A stretch of 64,000 nt of DNA from Gammaproteobacteria bacterium (GTDB lineage: Bacteria; Pseudomonadota; Gammaproteobacteria; Burkholderiales; Gallionellaceae): NCBI GenBank assembly GCA_018820925.1, contig JAHJNJ010000036.1, positions 124,001 to 188,000 on the forward strand, written 5' to 3'. A program made the translations under genes and the position numbers. Of the stretch, positions 11,909-20,883 are shown piece after piece (position 1 is the stretch's first letter; every line of letters starts with the position of its first letter). The notes below the pieces were generated by a model that had not been told where the DNA came from, ran no database searches, and was given only the letters and a program-made list of their open reading frames with translations.

Positions 11909-12826
11909 TTGGACGATACACGCAGCATCCGGTTTTTTAATCGCGGACCAAGCCCGGTCTCGCGCCTGATATTTTTTTGCGTCCTCTCCTTGCTGTTGCT
12001 GTTTGTGGATGCGCGCTACAAATACCTTGAGTCCACGCGCGAGGTGATTGCCGTGGTGATCTATCCCTTTCAGCGCTTGACGGCCCTGCCCGGAGAAATG
12101 ATGGGGCAAATCTCCGTTTATTTCGAAACGCAAAACCAGTTACTGGAAAGCAATGCGCAACTGCGCCAGCAGCACGACCTGGATGCGGCGCAACTGGCGC
12201 AGTTGTCCGCTATCCAGGCAGAAAATGCGCAGTTGCGCACCTTGCAGGAGCTCGAACAACGGGTCGACTATCCGATGCAGATGGCGGAGATCGTCTATGT
12301 CGAGCGCGATATCTTCAAACGCAAACTGTTTGTCAACAAAGGCTCGCAGAGCAACGTACAGGCAGGCCAGGTCGTGGTGGACGACACCGGCGTGGTGGGG
12401 CAGGTTACGCGTGTCTACCCGTGGCTCTCGGAAGTCACGCTGGTTACGGACAAGGATCATGCCGTGCCGATACAGATCCAGCGCAATGGCCTGCGCGCGG
12501 TGGTGTTCGGTTCCGGCGACATCGGCGAGATGTCGTTGCGTTACATGCCGGTGAGCGCGGATCTTGTGGTGGGCGACATTCTGGTGACTTCCGGCATCGA
12601 TGGTACCTACCCCCCCAACCTGCCGGTGGCAAAAATTGCCAGGATCGAACGCGACCCGGCCTACCCGTTTTCACGCATTAGCTGTGTGCCGCTGGCCGGC
12701 GTCGACAGGCACCGCGCTTTGCTGATCGTTTCCGGCTTGCCGAAATTGCCGGAACACCCGGCCGCAACGGAAAAGAGTGCCGAACCCGTTCAGGCAACCA
12801 GGAAACTCAGACGGAGGAAGCCGTGA
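11909..12826 (+). CDS. mreC: rod-shape determining protein MreC
   Basis: The start is TTG at 11909, 15 bases after mreB; no ATG or GTG lies nearby before the membrane segment. 305 residues: an N-terminal membrane anchor (~18-36), a coiled-coil (~70-110, QLLESNAQLRQQ...LQELEQR), then the beta-barrel MreC domain. It links cytoplasmic MreB to periplasmic PBP2. The C-terminus is a basic low-complexity tail. The stop overlaps mreD. Confidence 0.93.
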   Translation: MDDTRSIRFFNRGPSPVSRLIFFCVLSLLLLFVDARYKYLESTREVIAVVIYPFQRLTALPGEMMGQISVYFETQNQLLESNAQLRQQHDLDAAQLAQLSAIQAENAQLRTLQELEQRVDYPMQMAEIVYVERDIFKRKLFVNKGSQSNVQAGQVVVDDTGVVGQVTRVYPWLSEVTLVTDKDHAVPIQIQRNGLRAVVFGSGDIGEMSLRYMPVSADLVVGDILVTSGIDGTYPPNLPVAKIARIERDPAYPFSRISCVPLAGVDRHRALLIVSGLPKLPEHPAATEKSAEPVQATRKLRRRKP

Positions 12827-13341
12827 TCACGGACGGAACCAAAGACCAGGAGTTTCTGTTGCCCGCGAGCACAGGATTTATCGCCTTCAGCCTGTTTGTG
12901 GCGGTGATGCTCAACTGGCTGCCCTGGCACGGCTGGGGGCTGGTGTTGCGTCCGGATTTTGTGGCGCTGGTGTTGTTGTACTGGTGTACGCACAAACCAC
13001 ATCGCGTCGGCATCGGCACCGCCTGGGTGTTCGGCATCTTTGCCGATGTGGCCGACGCGAGCCTGTTCGGCCAGCATGCGCTGGCCTATTCGATACTGGC
13101 CTTCGGCGGCATCGTGCTGCATCGCCGCGTGCAAATGTTCGACCTGCGCCAGCAATCCATGCATGTGTTCCCGATGTTGCTGCTGGCCTATGCCGCTTAT
13201 GCCGTCGTGCACTGGCAAGTGCGCGGCTATATCGCGTGGGAATATTTCCTTGGCAGCGTGACTTCGGCCCTGCTGTGGATACCCATGACCCTGTTGTTGC
13301 AAGCACTGCGGCGTCCGCACCGCGATCCGAACGAACTATGA
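12823..13341 (+). CDS. mreD: rod-shape determining protein MreD
   Basis: GTG start overlapping the mreC stop (GTGA). 172 residues with five or so membrane segments, an RPDF motif and the FGIFADVADASLFGQHALAY segment typical of MreD. It is an inner-membrane partner of MreC in the elongasome. The stop overlaps the mrdA start. Confidence 0.92.
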   Translation: MITDGTKDQEFLLPASTGFIAFSLFVAVMLNWLPWHGWGLVLRPDFVALVLLYWCTHKPHRVGIGTAWVFGIFADVADASLFGQHALAYSILAFGGIVLHRRVQMFDLRQQSMHVFPMLLLAYAAYAVVHWQVRGYIAWEYFLGSVTSALLWIPMTLLLQALRRPHRDPNEL

Positions 13342-15236
13342 ATCGTCACATCGAGCTGAAGAACCATCAGCGCGAAATCTATTACTTCCGTCTGCGACTG
13401 GTGTTGAGCTTGGGTTTCGTGGCGGTGCTGCTGTTCATCCTGCTGCTGCGTTTTTTCTACCTGCAGGTCATCCGCCACGATTATTTCCGTACGCTGGGCG
13501 AGAACAACCGCATTTACGTCGTTCCCATCGTGCCGAATCGCGGGCTGATCATGGATCGCAACGGCGTGGTGATGGCGAAGAATTATTCAGGTTACACCCT
13601 GGAAATTGCGCCGGACCAAGTGAAGAATATGGAAGCGCTGATTGCCGAACTGTCGCAATTGGTCGATATCTCCTCCAAGGACATCAGGCGTTTCAAGAAG
13701 TTGCTGACCGAGCGGCAAGCGCTGGAAACCCTGCCGATACGCAGCCAGTTGAACGATGAGGAAGTGGCACGCGTTGCGGCGCAGCTGTTCCGTTTCCCCA
13801 GCGTCCGGATCAAGGCGCGGCTGTTCCGCGAGTACCCGTTTGCCGACGTGACTTCGCACCTGATCGGTTATGTCGGCCGTATCAACCAGAGTGAAATCGA
13901 TAAACTGGAAGAAGACGATGCTGCAGCCAATTACATGGGCTCGGACTACATCGGCAAGACCGGTGTCGAGCAGAGCTATGAAAAGCAGTTGCACGGCACG
14001 ACCGGTTTCGAGCAGGTCGAAGTGGATGCCGGCGGGCGCGCCGTGCGCGTATTGTCGCGCACCGCACCGCAGTCCGGCAGCACCCTCATGCTGACACTGG
14101 ATGCGAAACTGCAGGAGGTGGCGGAACAGGCATTCGGCGACTACCGGGGAGCGCTGGTAGCGATCGACCCGACCAGCGGCGAAGTGTTGGCCTTCATCAG
14201 CAAGCCCGGCTACGACCCCGGGCTGTTCATCGACGGTATCGATACCGAGTCCTGGGATGCGTTGAACAACTCACCCGATACGCCGCTCAACAACCGGGCC
14301 CTGCGCGGACAATATCCGCCCGGTTCCACCATCAAACCCTTTATGGCGCTGGCCGGGCTTTTTTACGACACACGCTCGCCCTCGCGCACCATCAGCGATC
14401 CGGGCTATTACATGCTGCCCGGCAGCCGCCACCAATACCGCGACTGGAAGACCGGCGGCCACGGCAGTGTCGACATGTTCAAAGCCATCGTCGTCTCCTG
14501 CGACACCTATTTTTACGGCCTCGCCACCGAATTGGGCATAGACAACATGCACAGCTACCTGGAACGTTTCGGTTTCGGGCGGAAGACCGGTCTGGACATG
14601 GAAGGCGAGTCTTCCGGCCTGTTGCCGTCTCCCGAATGGAAAGCCAAACGTTACAACCAGATCTGGTATCCGGGCGACACGGTTTCGGCGGGTATCGGTC
14701 AGGGCTACAATCTGGTGACGCCCCTGCAATTGGCGTTTGCCACGGCGATATTGGCCAACGACGGTGTGGCTTTCCAGCCGCATCTGGTAAAAGAGATACG
14801 CAAGGCCGATGGCAATGCCGTGCTGACCGAGAACAAGCAGTTGTTCGATCTGCAGATCGAACCCGAACATCTGAAGCTGGTGAAGAACGCCATGGAAGCG
14901 GTCACCAAACCCGGCGGTACAGCGGCGGGATCGAACTACGGCGTGACCTACCGCTTGGCGGGCAAGACCGGCACGGCGCAGGTAATTGCCGTCAAGCAGG
15001 GCGAAAAGTACGACGCTGAAAAAATATCCGAGTACAACCGCGACCACGCCTGGTTCATTGCTTTCGCGCCTGCCGACAAGCCGCGCATCGCGCTGGCGGT
15101 ACTGGCCGAGAACGGCGGCCACGGCGGCTCCACTGCCGCACCGATCGCACGCAAGGTCATGGATTATTATCTGCTCGGCAAGGTGCCCCAACCCCTGCAG
15201 AAAGTGACGGAAAAAACCGGAACTGAAAACGACTGA
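13338..15236 (+). CDS. mrdA: penicillin-binding protein 2 (elongasome transpeptidase)
   Basis: The start at 13338 overlaps the mreD stop (ATGA). 632 residues: membrane anchor (~22-42), a non-catalytic pedestal with NRGLIMDRNG, and a transpeptidase domain with S330-T-I-K333, an SxN-type motif further on, and K543-T-G. It cross-links new peptidoglycan during elongation together with RodA (next gene) and MreBCD. The size matches class B PBP2. Confidence 0.96.
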   Translation: MNRHIELKNHQREIYYFRLRLVLSLGFVAVLLFILLLRFFYLQVIRHDYFRTLGENNRIYVVPIVPNRGLIMDRNGVVMAKNYSGYTLEIAPDQVKNMEALIAELSQLVDISSKDIRRFKKLLTERQALETLPIRSQLNDEEVARVAAQLFRFPSVRIKARLFREYPFADVTSHLIGYVGRINQSEIDKLEEDDAAANYMGSDYIGKTGVEQSYEKQLHGTTGFEQVEVDAGGRAVRVLSRTAPQSGSTLMLTLDAKLQEVAEQAFGDYRGALVAIDPTSGEVLAFISKPGYDPGLFIDGIDTESWDALNNSPDTPLNNRALRGQYPPGSTIKPFMALAGLFYDTRSPSRTISDPGYYMLPGSRHQYRDWKTGGHGSVDMFKAIVVSCDTYFYGLATELGIDNMHSYLERFGFGRKTGLDMEGESSGLLPSPEWKAKRYNQIWYPGDTVSAGIGQGYNLVTPLQLAFATAILANDGVAFQPHLVKEIRKADGNAVLTENKQLFDLQIEPEHLKLVKNAMEAVTKPGGTAAGSNYGVTYRLAGKTGTAQVIAVKQGEKYDAEKISEYNRDHAWFIAFAPADKPRIALAVLAENGGHGGSTAAPIARKVMDYYLLGKVPQPLQKVTEKTGTEND

Positions 15237-15238
15237 GA

Positions 15239-16339
15239 ATGAATACGAGACAACTCAAACAACGTTTCATGCAACATCTCGATCCCGTGTTGTTGGCGGG
15301 ACTCGGGTTGTTCGGATTGGTCAGTCTCGCGATGCTTTACAGCGCCAGCGACGGAAGCTGGCTGCGCGTGCTGGCGCAGTTTGGCAACATCGCAGTGGCG
15401 TTCGTTGCGATGTGGGTAGTCGCCAATATGCCGCTGCATTATTTGATGCGTGCCGCCGTGCCAATGTATGTTCTCGGCATGATTCTGCTGTTGCTGGTGA
15501 TGACACCGCTCGGTGTGAACAGTCATGGTGCGACGCGCTGGCTGAACATCGGCGTGGCGACCATCCAGCCGTCCGAGTTGATGAAGATCGCCGTGCCGCT
15601 GATGATGGCCTGGTACTTCGAGAAAAACGAAGCCATGCTGACGCTGAAGAACTATGTCGTTGCCACCGTTTTGCTGCTGCTGCCCATCGCCCTGATTGCG
15701 AACCAGCCCGACCTGGGCACTTCCATCCTCATCTATGCAAGCGGATTCTACGTATTGTTCCTGGCCGGCCTGTCCTGGCGCATCATGATCGGCGGCACGC
15801 TGGCGGCGGTGGCCAGCGCGCCTTTCCTGTGGTCGATGTTGCACGACTACCAGCGCCACCGCATCCTCATGTTGCTCGATCCCACGCAGGACGCGCTGGG
15901 CAAGGGCTACCACACCATCCAGGGCATGATCGCGGTGGGCTCCGGCGGCATACTCGGCAAGGGTTTCATGAACGGTACGCAGACGCATCTGGATTTCCTG
16001 CCCGAACGCACGACCGACTTCATCTTTGCCGTCTGGTCGGAAGAGTTCGGCCTGATCGGCAATCTGCTGCTGCTGGGATTGTATGCCTTCGTCATCGGAC
16101 GCGGCTTCATCATCACCGCCAACGCCTCCACCTATTTCACGCGCCTGATGGCGGGCAGCATCACGCTCACTTTCTTTACTTATGCCTTCGTCAACATGGG
16201 CATGGTCAGCGGCATCCTGCCCGTGGTGGGCGTGCCGCTGCCGTTGATCAGCTACGGCGGCACTTCCATGCTTACGCTGATGCTCGGCTTCGGCATGCTG
16301 ATGAGCATCCACACGCACAAGAAACTCGTTAAAACCTGA
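15239..16339 (+). CDS. mrdB: RodA peptidoglycan glycosyltransferase (SEDS family)
   Basis: 366 residues with about ten membrane segments and SEDS signatures: the PSELMKI motif, NQPDLGTS, GKGFMNGTQTHLDFLPERTTDFIFAVWSEE (split here as the conserved GTQTHLDFLPE and TDFIFAVWSEE blocks), and the C-terminal PLPLISYGGTS. It polymerises glycan strands in partnership with PBP2 encoded immediately upstream. Confidence 0.96.
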   Translation: MNTRQLKQRFMQHLDPVLLAGLGLFGLVSLAMLYSASDGSWLRVLAQFGNIAVAFVAMWVVANMPLHYLMRAAVPMYVLGMILLLLVMTPLGVNSHGATRWLNIGVATIQPSELMKIAVPLMMAWYFEKNEAMLTLKNYVVATVLLLLPIALIANQPDLGTSILIYASGFYVLFLAGLSWRIMIGGTLAAVASAPFLWSMLHDYQRHRILMLLDPTQDALGKGYHTIQGMIAVGSGGILGKGFMNGTQTHLDFLPERTTDFIFAVWSEEFGLIGNLLLLGLYAFVIGRGFIITANASTYFTRLMAGSITLTFFTYAFVNMGMVSGILPVVGVPLPLISYGGTSMLTLMLGFGMLMSIHTHKKLVKT

Positions 16340-16350
16340 GGGAGTTGAAT

Positions 16351-17274
16351 ATGAAAAAAGAATTACTGTTGCTGATATTCGCGGGATTGATATTGAGCGC
16401 GTGTTCAACCCCCCGGGAAGCGGCAAACACACAAAGTCCCGCACCGGTCATGGATGCGGCATCCGGCCCCGGAGGCAAACCGACCCGGGGCGGCGGTTAT
16501 CTGGCGGGCGACGGCCCCGGCGCCGAAGCGCCGGATCTGGACGCCATTCCCGATGCCGTCGTCAAGCCCGAGCCCTTGCATCGTTATGCGAACCGGCAAT
16601 ATTCCGCATTGGGCAAGACCTACACGCCGCTGCAAACGATCGGCCAATATAAAGAACGCGGCACGGCTTCCTGGTACGGCAAGAAATTCCACGGCCAGCG
16701 CACCTCCATCGGCGAGATCTACAACATGTATGCCATGACCGCCGCCCATCCCACACTGCCCATCCCCAGTTATGCGCGTGTCACCAATCTGGCGAACGGC
16801 AAATCGGTCATCGTGCGTGTCAACGACCGGGGCCCGTTCCTGCATCAGCGCATCATCGACCTTTCCTATGTTGCCGCGTACAAACTCGGCTACATCAACA
16901 GCGGCAGCGCCGAAGTGGAAGTGGAAAGCCTTGCCGCCGACGGCAGCGCCCCCGTTGCCAGCGCAATCGAAACCCCCTCCGTGCAGGTTGCGCCGCTTGC
17001 CGACGCACCCTCCATTCCCGTCGAGACTGCCGGCACTTACACCGGCAAAGTGTTCCTGCAACTCGGTGCGTTCAAATCGCCGGAAGGTGCGGAAAGCTTC
17101 CTGGCCAGAATGCGTTCGGAGCTGGCCGATACCAGCAGGACGTTGTCGCTGTACAAGAAAGGCGGCCTGACCCGGGTGCATTTCGGACCCTATGCAAGCG
17201 CCAATGAAGCGCGCAGCGCCGCCGACCGGCTCGCGTCATCGCTCGGCTTCAAACCCTTCGTGAGTATGCACTGA
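16351..17274 (+). CDS. rlpA: RlpA septal-ring lipoprotein / lytic transglycosylase
   Basis: The start at 16351 is preferred because GGAG lies 7 bases upstream. 307 residues: lipoprotein signal with lipobox LSAC (C18), a linker, a double-psi beta-barrel (~108-195, RGTASWYGKKFHGQRTSIGE...VRVNDRGPF), and a C-terminal SPOR domain (~232-307). In Pseudomonas RlpA cleaves naked glycan strands; the conserved H in KFHG and the D in NDRG match. It is placed at the end of the elongasome run, overlapping the next gene (TGATG). Confidence 0.93.
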   Translation: MKKELLLLIFAGLILSACSTPREAANTQSPAPVMDAASGPGGKPTRGGGYLAGDGPGAEAPDLDAIPDAVVKPEPLHRYANRQYSALGKTYTPLQTIGQYKERGTASWYGKKFHGQRTSIGEIYNMYAMTAAHPTLPIPSYARVTNLANGKSVIVRVNDRGPFLHQRIIDLSYVAAYKLGYINSGSAEVEVESLAADGSAPVASAIETPSVQVAPLADAPSIPVETAGTYTGKVFLQLGAFKSPEGAESFLARMRSELADTSRTLSLYKKGGLTRVHFGPYASANEARSAADRLASSLGFKPFVSMH

Positions 17275-17624
17275 TGCACGCCGCCGCCAATATCGTTGTA
17301 GGAATCGTCGCCCTCATCCACGTGTATATCCTCGTGCTGGAAATGTTCCTGTGGGACAAGCCCGCAGGTCTGCGCACGTTCGGCCTGACCAGGGAATTTG
17401 CCGCTGCGAGCAAAGCGCTGGCGGCGAATCAGGGGTTGTATAACGGGTTTCTGGCGGCGGGGTTGGTCTGGGGATTGTTCGCAGCGGATGCTGGCGTGAT
17501 GCGATTCTTCCTTGGATGTGTGCTGGTAGCCGGGGTGTATGGTGCGATCACCGCCAATGCGAGGATATTATGGGTGCAAGCAATGCCTGCGGCGGTGGGG
17601 TTGGTGTTGTTGGCGTTGGCGTAA
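17274..17624 (+). CDS. DUF1304 small integral membrane protein
   Basis: 116 residues, four predicted membrane helices, with the family's HVYILVLEMFLW start and the NQGLYNGFLAAGL motif. The function is unknown. The start codon overlaps the rlpA stop, so it may simply be carried by the same transcript. This is the last gene before a repeat-filled gap. Confidence 0.85.
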   Translation: MHAAANIVVGIVALIHVYILVLEMFLWDKPAGLRTFGLTREFAAASKALAANQGLYNGFLAAGLVWGLFAADAGVMRFFLGCVLVAGVYGAITANARILWVQAMPAAVGLVLLALA

Positions 17625-17628
17625 CTAA

Positions 17629-17720
17629 CCGCCGTTCGTGCTGAGCCTGTCGAAGCATGAACGATAAGCTCGGCACCATACCGTTCGCCCTGAGCTTGTC
17701 GAAGGGTCGCCGCGAAGCGG
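17629..17720. repeat. two copies of CCGTTCGCCCTGAGC-type intergenic repeat
   Basis: The first copy (17629-17661) is diverged; the second (17681-17708) has the common CCGTTCGCCCTGAGCTTGTC start followed by GAAGGG. The full form, seen at 27924-27956 and 43974-44006, closes as GAAGGGTGAACGG so that the ends pair. This is a dispersed repeat frequent between genes in many proteobacteria. The short hairpin GCCGC-GAA-GCGGC follows the second copy. Confidence 0.65.
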
Positions 17721-17741
17721 CGTGCTTCCGGGGGTAGCGTA

Positions 17742-17772
17742 TAGGGTGGGCATTGAAATGTGCCCACCCTAC
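17742..17772. repeat. TAGGGTGGGCA inverted repeat
   Basis: Arms TAGGGTGGGCA (17742-17752) and TGCCCACCCTA (17761-17771) pair perfectly over 11 bases with an 8-base loop. The ends fit the GTAGG...CCTAC foot of the other REP-like elements in this window. Confidence 0.6.
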
Positions 17773-17816
17773 TCGATTGCCTCTCCAACCCATATCCCCC
17801 CATCCTTGCTTGCCTT

Positions 17817-17838
17817 CATATTAGAATATGCTAATATG
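17817..17838. promoter_or_regulatory. AT-rich palindrome, candidate operator of the rhodanese genes
   Basis: CATATTAG and CTAATATG form an 8+8 perfect inverted repeat around a 6-base spacer, 28 bases before the rhodanese ATG. Size and AT content are like operators of ArsR/SmtB-family sulfide or metalloid sensors, but no such regulator gene lies nearby. The assignment is inferred from shape and context only. Confidence 0.5.
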
Positions 17839-17866
17839 CGAGCCTTGCTGACAAAGGAGCTCCTAC

Positions 17867-18202
17867 ATGTTTGGAATGAACGTAAAAGAAATCGACGCAA
17901 ATGAGCTGACCAAATGGGTGAACGAGCCAGACCACGGCTTGCGCGTGATCGATGTACGCCAGATGACGGAAATCGCCCAGGGAACCGTACCCAAGGCCGA
18001 AGCGCTGCCGCTGCATACCCTGCCTGCCAAGATGCATGACCTGTCCAAAGAGGAAAAACTGGTGATGGTGTGCCATAGCGGCGCACGTTCGGCACAGGCC
18101 TGCATGTTCCTGCAGCAGCAGGGATTCTCCAACGTGTACAACCTGCGCGGCGGCATGCTGGGCTGGGTGCAGAGCGGGTATCCGGCATATCGGCTGGGCT
18201 AA
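17867..18202 (+). CDS. cytoplasmic single-domain rhodanese
   Basis: 111 residues, a single rhodanese domain with active-site loop C69HSGARS and the RVIDVRQ strand. No signal peptide. It transfers sulfane sulfur to cyanide or thiols in vitro; the physiological acceptor is unknown. AAGGAG lies 8 bases before the ATG. It probably forms an operon with the exported rhodanese 29 bases downstream, under the palindrome at 17817. Confidence 0.88.
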   Translation: MFGMNVKEIDANELTKWVNEPDHGLRVIDVRQMTEIAQGTVPKAEALPLHTLPAKMHDLSKEEKLVMVCHSGARSAQACMFLQQQGFSNVYNLRGGMLGWVQSGYPAYRLG

Positions 18203-18231
18203 CCAAGTCATTTCAATAACCGGAGATCAAT

Positions 18232-18621
18232 ATGAATTTGAAGAAAACATTTCTGGCGCTGGCAATCATGCTGGGTCTGGTATTCGCCGTGCAGCAATTG
18301 CAGGCTGCGGACGGAGTGGATGTGAAGCAGGCGCAGGCCATGAGCCAGCAGGGCGCGCTGTTGCTGGACGTGCGCGAGGCGGACGAGTATGCGGCCGTTC
18401 ATGCGGCGAATGCCAAGTTGATTCCGCTGGGACAAGTGGGAGCACGACTGAAAGAGATCGAGAGTTGGAAGGACAAGCCTGTCGCAGTCATCTGCCGTTC
18501 CGGTCGCCGTTCGGCAATAGCGGTCGCGCTTCTGCAGGAAGCCGGCTTTACCCAGGCGGTCAACGTGCAGGGTGGAACCAATGCCTGGGTGCAGGCCGGT
18601 CAGGAAGTCGTCAAGCAGTAA
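18232..18621 (+). CDS. exported single-domain rhodanese
   Basis: 129 residues with a clear signal peptide (cleavage near LQA-A, residue 25) and a rhodanese domain with active-site C88RSGRRSA. It would act in the periplasm. Pairing a cytoplasmic and a periplasmic rhodanese suggests handling of reduced or persulfide sulfur on both sides of the membrane. It converges with rlmI; a small GCGGGC/GCCCGC stem at 18633 overlaps the rlmI end. Confidence 0.88.
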   Translation: MNLKKTFLALAIMLGLVFAVQQLQAADGVDVKQAQAMSQQGALLLDVREADEYAAVHAANAKLIPLGQVGARLKEIESWKDKPVAVICRSGRRSAIAVALLQEAGFTQAVNVQGGTNAWVQAGQEVVKQ

Positions 18622-18640
18622 TCAACCCGTGTGCGGGCGT

Positions 18641-19981
18641 TCAGCCCGCCACCCGTAGTACCAATCCCTTCAGGTAAGCCCCTTCGGGAAAACTCAGCAG
18701 CACCGGATGATCCGGTGCTGCGTGCAGTTTCTTCACGATCTGCGCGTCCACATCCGCGTCCAGCGCCGCACCCGCGATGATCTTCTGGAACAAGTCGTCG
18801 CTGATGCCGCCCGAGCAGGAGTAGGTGAACAGCAGGCCGCCCGGCCGCAGCAGTTTGAAACCCAGCAGGTTGATGTCCTTGTAGGCGCGCGCCGCTTTTT
18901 CGGCGAAGGCGGCGGTGGGCGCGAACTTGGGCGGGTCGAGCACGATGAGGTCGAACTTGCGGTTCTGGTCGCGCAGTTTGCGCAACGCGTCAAACACGTC
19001 GGTGCATTGCCATTCGGTCTTTGAGCTATCGAGGCCGTTCAGTTCGGCATTGCGCCGTGCCAGTTGCAGCGCTTCCTGCGACGAGTCGATGGAGAGCACG
19101 GACTTGGCGCCGCCGCGCAGCGCGTACAGCGAAAATCCGCCGGTGTAGCAAAAACAATTGAGCACATCGCGGTCGGCGGCGAGGGTGCCGGTCAGCGCGC
19201 GGTTGTCGCGCTGGTCAAGGTAAAAGCCGGTCTTCTGTCCGGCGGCCACATCCACGGCGAAGCGAATGCCGTGCTCGGTCACTTCCACATTATCCGGCAA
19301 GGCTCCACGCACGATGCCGTTGCGCACCGGCAGGCCTTCGCGTTCGCGGCCGTCCGAATCCGAGCGTTCGTAGATGCAAACGGGTGCGCACAGTTCCTGC
19401 AGCAGATCGGCCAGGGTATCGCGCCACTTTTCCGGGCCTGCGCTGCCCAATTGCATGACCAGCACATTGTCATATTGGTCCACGATGAGTCCGGGCAAAC
19501 CGTCGGATTCGCCGTGGATGAGGCGCATGCCGGTGCTGTCGCGATCCAGACCGAGTGTGCGGCGCGCCGCCAGCGCCCGAATGATGCGATTGCGGAAGAA
19601 GGCTTTGTCGATAACGTCCGCTTCGTTCCACGACCACACGCGTGCGGTGATCTGCGAAGCGGCGCTATAGGCGGCCCATGCCAGGAAATTTCCTGCGGCA
19701 TCGCGCACCGGCAACGTATCCCCGCTCGCGGGTGCGCCATCAATGCATTCCACCGCGCCGGAAAATAGCCACGGGTGGCGGCGCAACAGGGATTTCTCGC
19801 GCCCTGTCTTGAGAATGATGCCCGGCATTGCCGCCGCATCTCCGGCACGGGGTGGCGCGCTGTCCCTGGCTACGGGCGAGTCGTGTTTCTGCTTGTCGCG
19901 CTGCACGCGTTTGCGAAAATCCTTGCCGCCCTGCGACTGGCGGTGCGGTGTGGAAGGCGATCTGGGTTTGGATTGGCTCAT
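18641..19981 (-). CDS. rlmI: 23S rRNA methyltransferase RlmI-like
   Basis: 446 residues from the ATG at 19981, which overlaps the xerC stop (ATGA). An internal ATG at 19828 would give 395 residues, the usual RlmI length, and removes a basic, proline-rich extension, so that start is also possible. Domains: PUA-like (~52-130, REKSLLRRHPWLFSGAV), then a class I SAM methyltransferase (NCFCYTGGFSLYAL; catalytic-type LDPPKFAP; YSCSGG). RlmI makes m5C1962 in 23S rRNA. Confidence 0.85.
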   Translation of the reverse strand: MSQSKPRSPSTPHRQSQGGKDFRKRVQRDKQKHDSPVARDSAPPRAGDAAAMPGIILKTGREKSLLRRHPWLFSGAVECIDGAPASGDTLPVRDAAGNFLAWAAYSAASQITARVWSWNEADVIDKAFFRNRIIRALAARRTLGLDRDSTGMRLIHGESDGLPGLIVDQYDNVLVMQLGSAGPEKWRDTLADLLQELCAPVCIYERSDSDGREREGLPVRNGIVRGALPDNVEVTEHGIRFAVDVAAGQKTGFYLDQRDNRALTGTLAADRDVLNCFCYTGGFSLYALRGGAKSVLSIDSSQEALQLARRNAELNGLDSSKTEWQCTDVFDALRKLRDQNRKFDLIVLDPPKFAPTAAFAEKAARAYKDINLLGFKLLRPGGLLFTYSCSGGISDDLFQKIIAGAALDADVDAQIVKKLHAAPDHPVLLSFPEGAYLKGLVLRVAG

Positions 19982-20883
19982 GGTTTCTTTTTGGCACGCG
20001 GATGCGCGCCGTCGTAAATTTTGGCGAGGTATTGAAAGTCGAGATGGGTATAGACCTGAGTGGTGGAAATGCTGGCGTGGCCCAGCATTTCCTGCACCGC
20101 GCGCAGGTCGCCCGAGGATTGCAGCACATGCGTGGCGAATGAGTGACGCAACAGGTGCGGATGTACGCCGCTGGCAATGCCTTGCGTGATGCCGCGCTGG
20201 CGTAATTGCAGTTGCACCGTGCGCGGCGAGATGCGCGTGCCTTTCTTGCCGACGAACAGCGCAGTCTCGTCAGGTTTCGCGATCTGGTCGCGCACTTCAA
20301 TCCACGCCTGCAATGCGGCCATGGCATGGCTGCCCAGCGGCACGACGCGCGTCTTGCTGCCTTTGCCGGTGACGCGCACTTCTCCCGAGCGCAGATTGTC
20401 CTGCATTTCTTTCAGGTCGAGGCTCACCAGCTCGGCCAGGCGCAGGCCGGAGGAATACAACAGCTCGAACATCGCCTTGTCGCGCGCATCCAGCGGCGAC
20501 TCCACGGGCATCTCCACCAGTTGCACCGCCTCGTCCGGCGACAAGGCGTGCGGCAGGGTCTTGGGTGCTTTCGGCGCGCGCAGTCCGACGCAGGGATTGC
20601 TCGTGCAGCCGTGGTCGCGCATCAGGTAGTTATAAAAACCGCGCCATGCCGAGAGGACGCGCGCCAGCGAACGTCCCCCCAGGCCGCCGGCGTGCAACTG
20701 CGCGATATAGCGGCGGATGTGGTGGCTCTTGAGATCGGACGGCGGCGTGGTTCCGGCCAGCGCGAACAGGCGGCGAATGTCACGCGCGTAATTTTCGGAA
20801 GTCAGCGGCGAATAGCCGCGCTCGTTGTGCAGGTAGGCGAGGTAGCCTTGCAGTGTGACGGGTACTTGCTCAGCGGCGGGCAT
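19978..20883 (-). CDS. xerC: tyrosine recombinase XerC
   Basis: 301 residues. N-terminal SAM-like core-binding domain (~8-90) and C-terminal catalytic domain with the R-K-HxxR-H-Y set: RLAELVSLDL, HLLRHSFATH, LGHASISTTQVYTH. With XerD it resolves chromosome dimers at dif before division. Gene order dapF-DUF484-xerC is the standard chromosomal context, which supports XerC rather than a phage integrase. It overlaps DUF484 by one base and rlmI by four. Confidence 0.93.
   Translation of the reverse strand: MPAAEQVPVTLQGYLAYLHNERGYSPLTSENYARDIRRLFALAGTTPPSDLKSHHIRRYIAQLHAGGLGGRSLARVLSAWRGFYNYLMRDHGCTSNPCVGLRAPKAPKTLPHALSPDEAVQLVEMPVESPLDARDKAMFELLYSSGLRLAELVSLDLKEMQDNLRSGEVRVTGKGSKTRVVPLGSHAMAALQAWIEVRDQIAKPDETALFVGKKGTRISPRTVQLQLRQRGITQGIASGVHPHLLRHSFATHVLQSSGDLRAVQEMLGHASISTTQVYTHLDFQYLAKIYDGAHPRAKKKP

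Noticed and set aside
12777-13337. N-terminal extension of PBP2 reading through mreD
   Set aside because: The upstream frame overlaps the whole of mreD; the ATG at 13338 gives the normal length and an ATGA overlap.
18633-18649. Terminator between the exported rhodanese and rlmI
   Set aside because: A 6-base GCGGGC/GCCCGC stem exists but there is no T-run on either side and it overlaps the rlmI stop.
19978-20883. Phage integrase instead of XerC
   Set aside because: Position between DUF484/dapF and rlmI and absence of phage genes or att repeats support the housekeeping recombinase.
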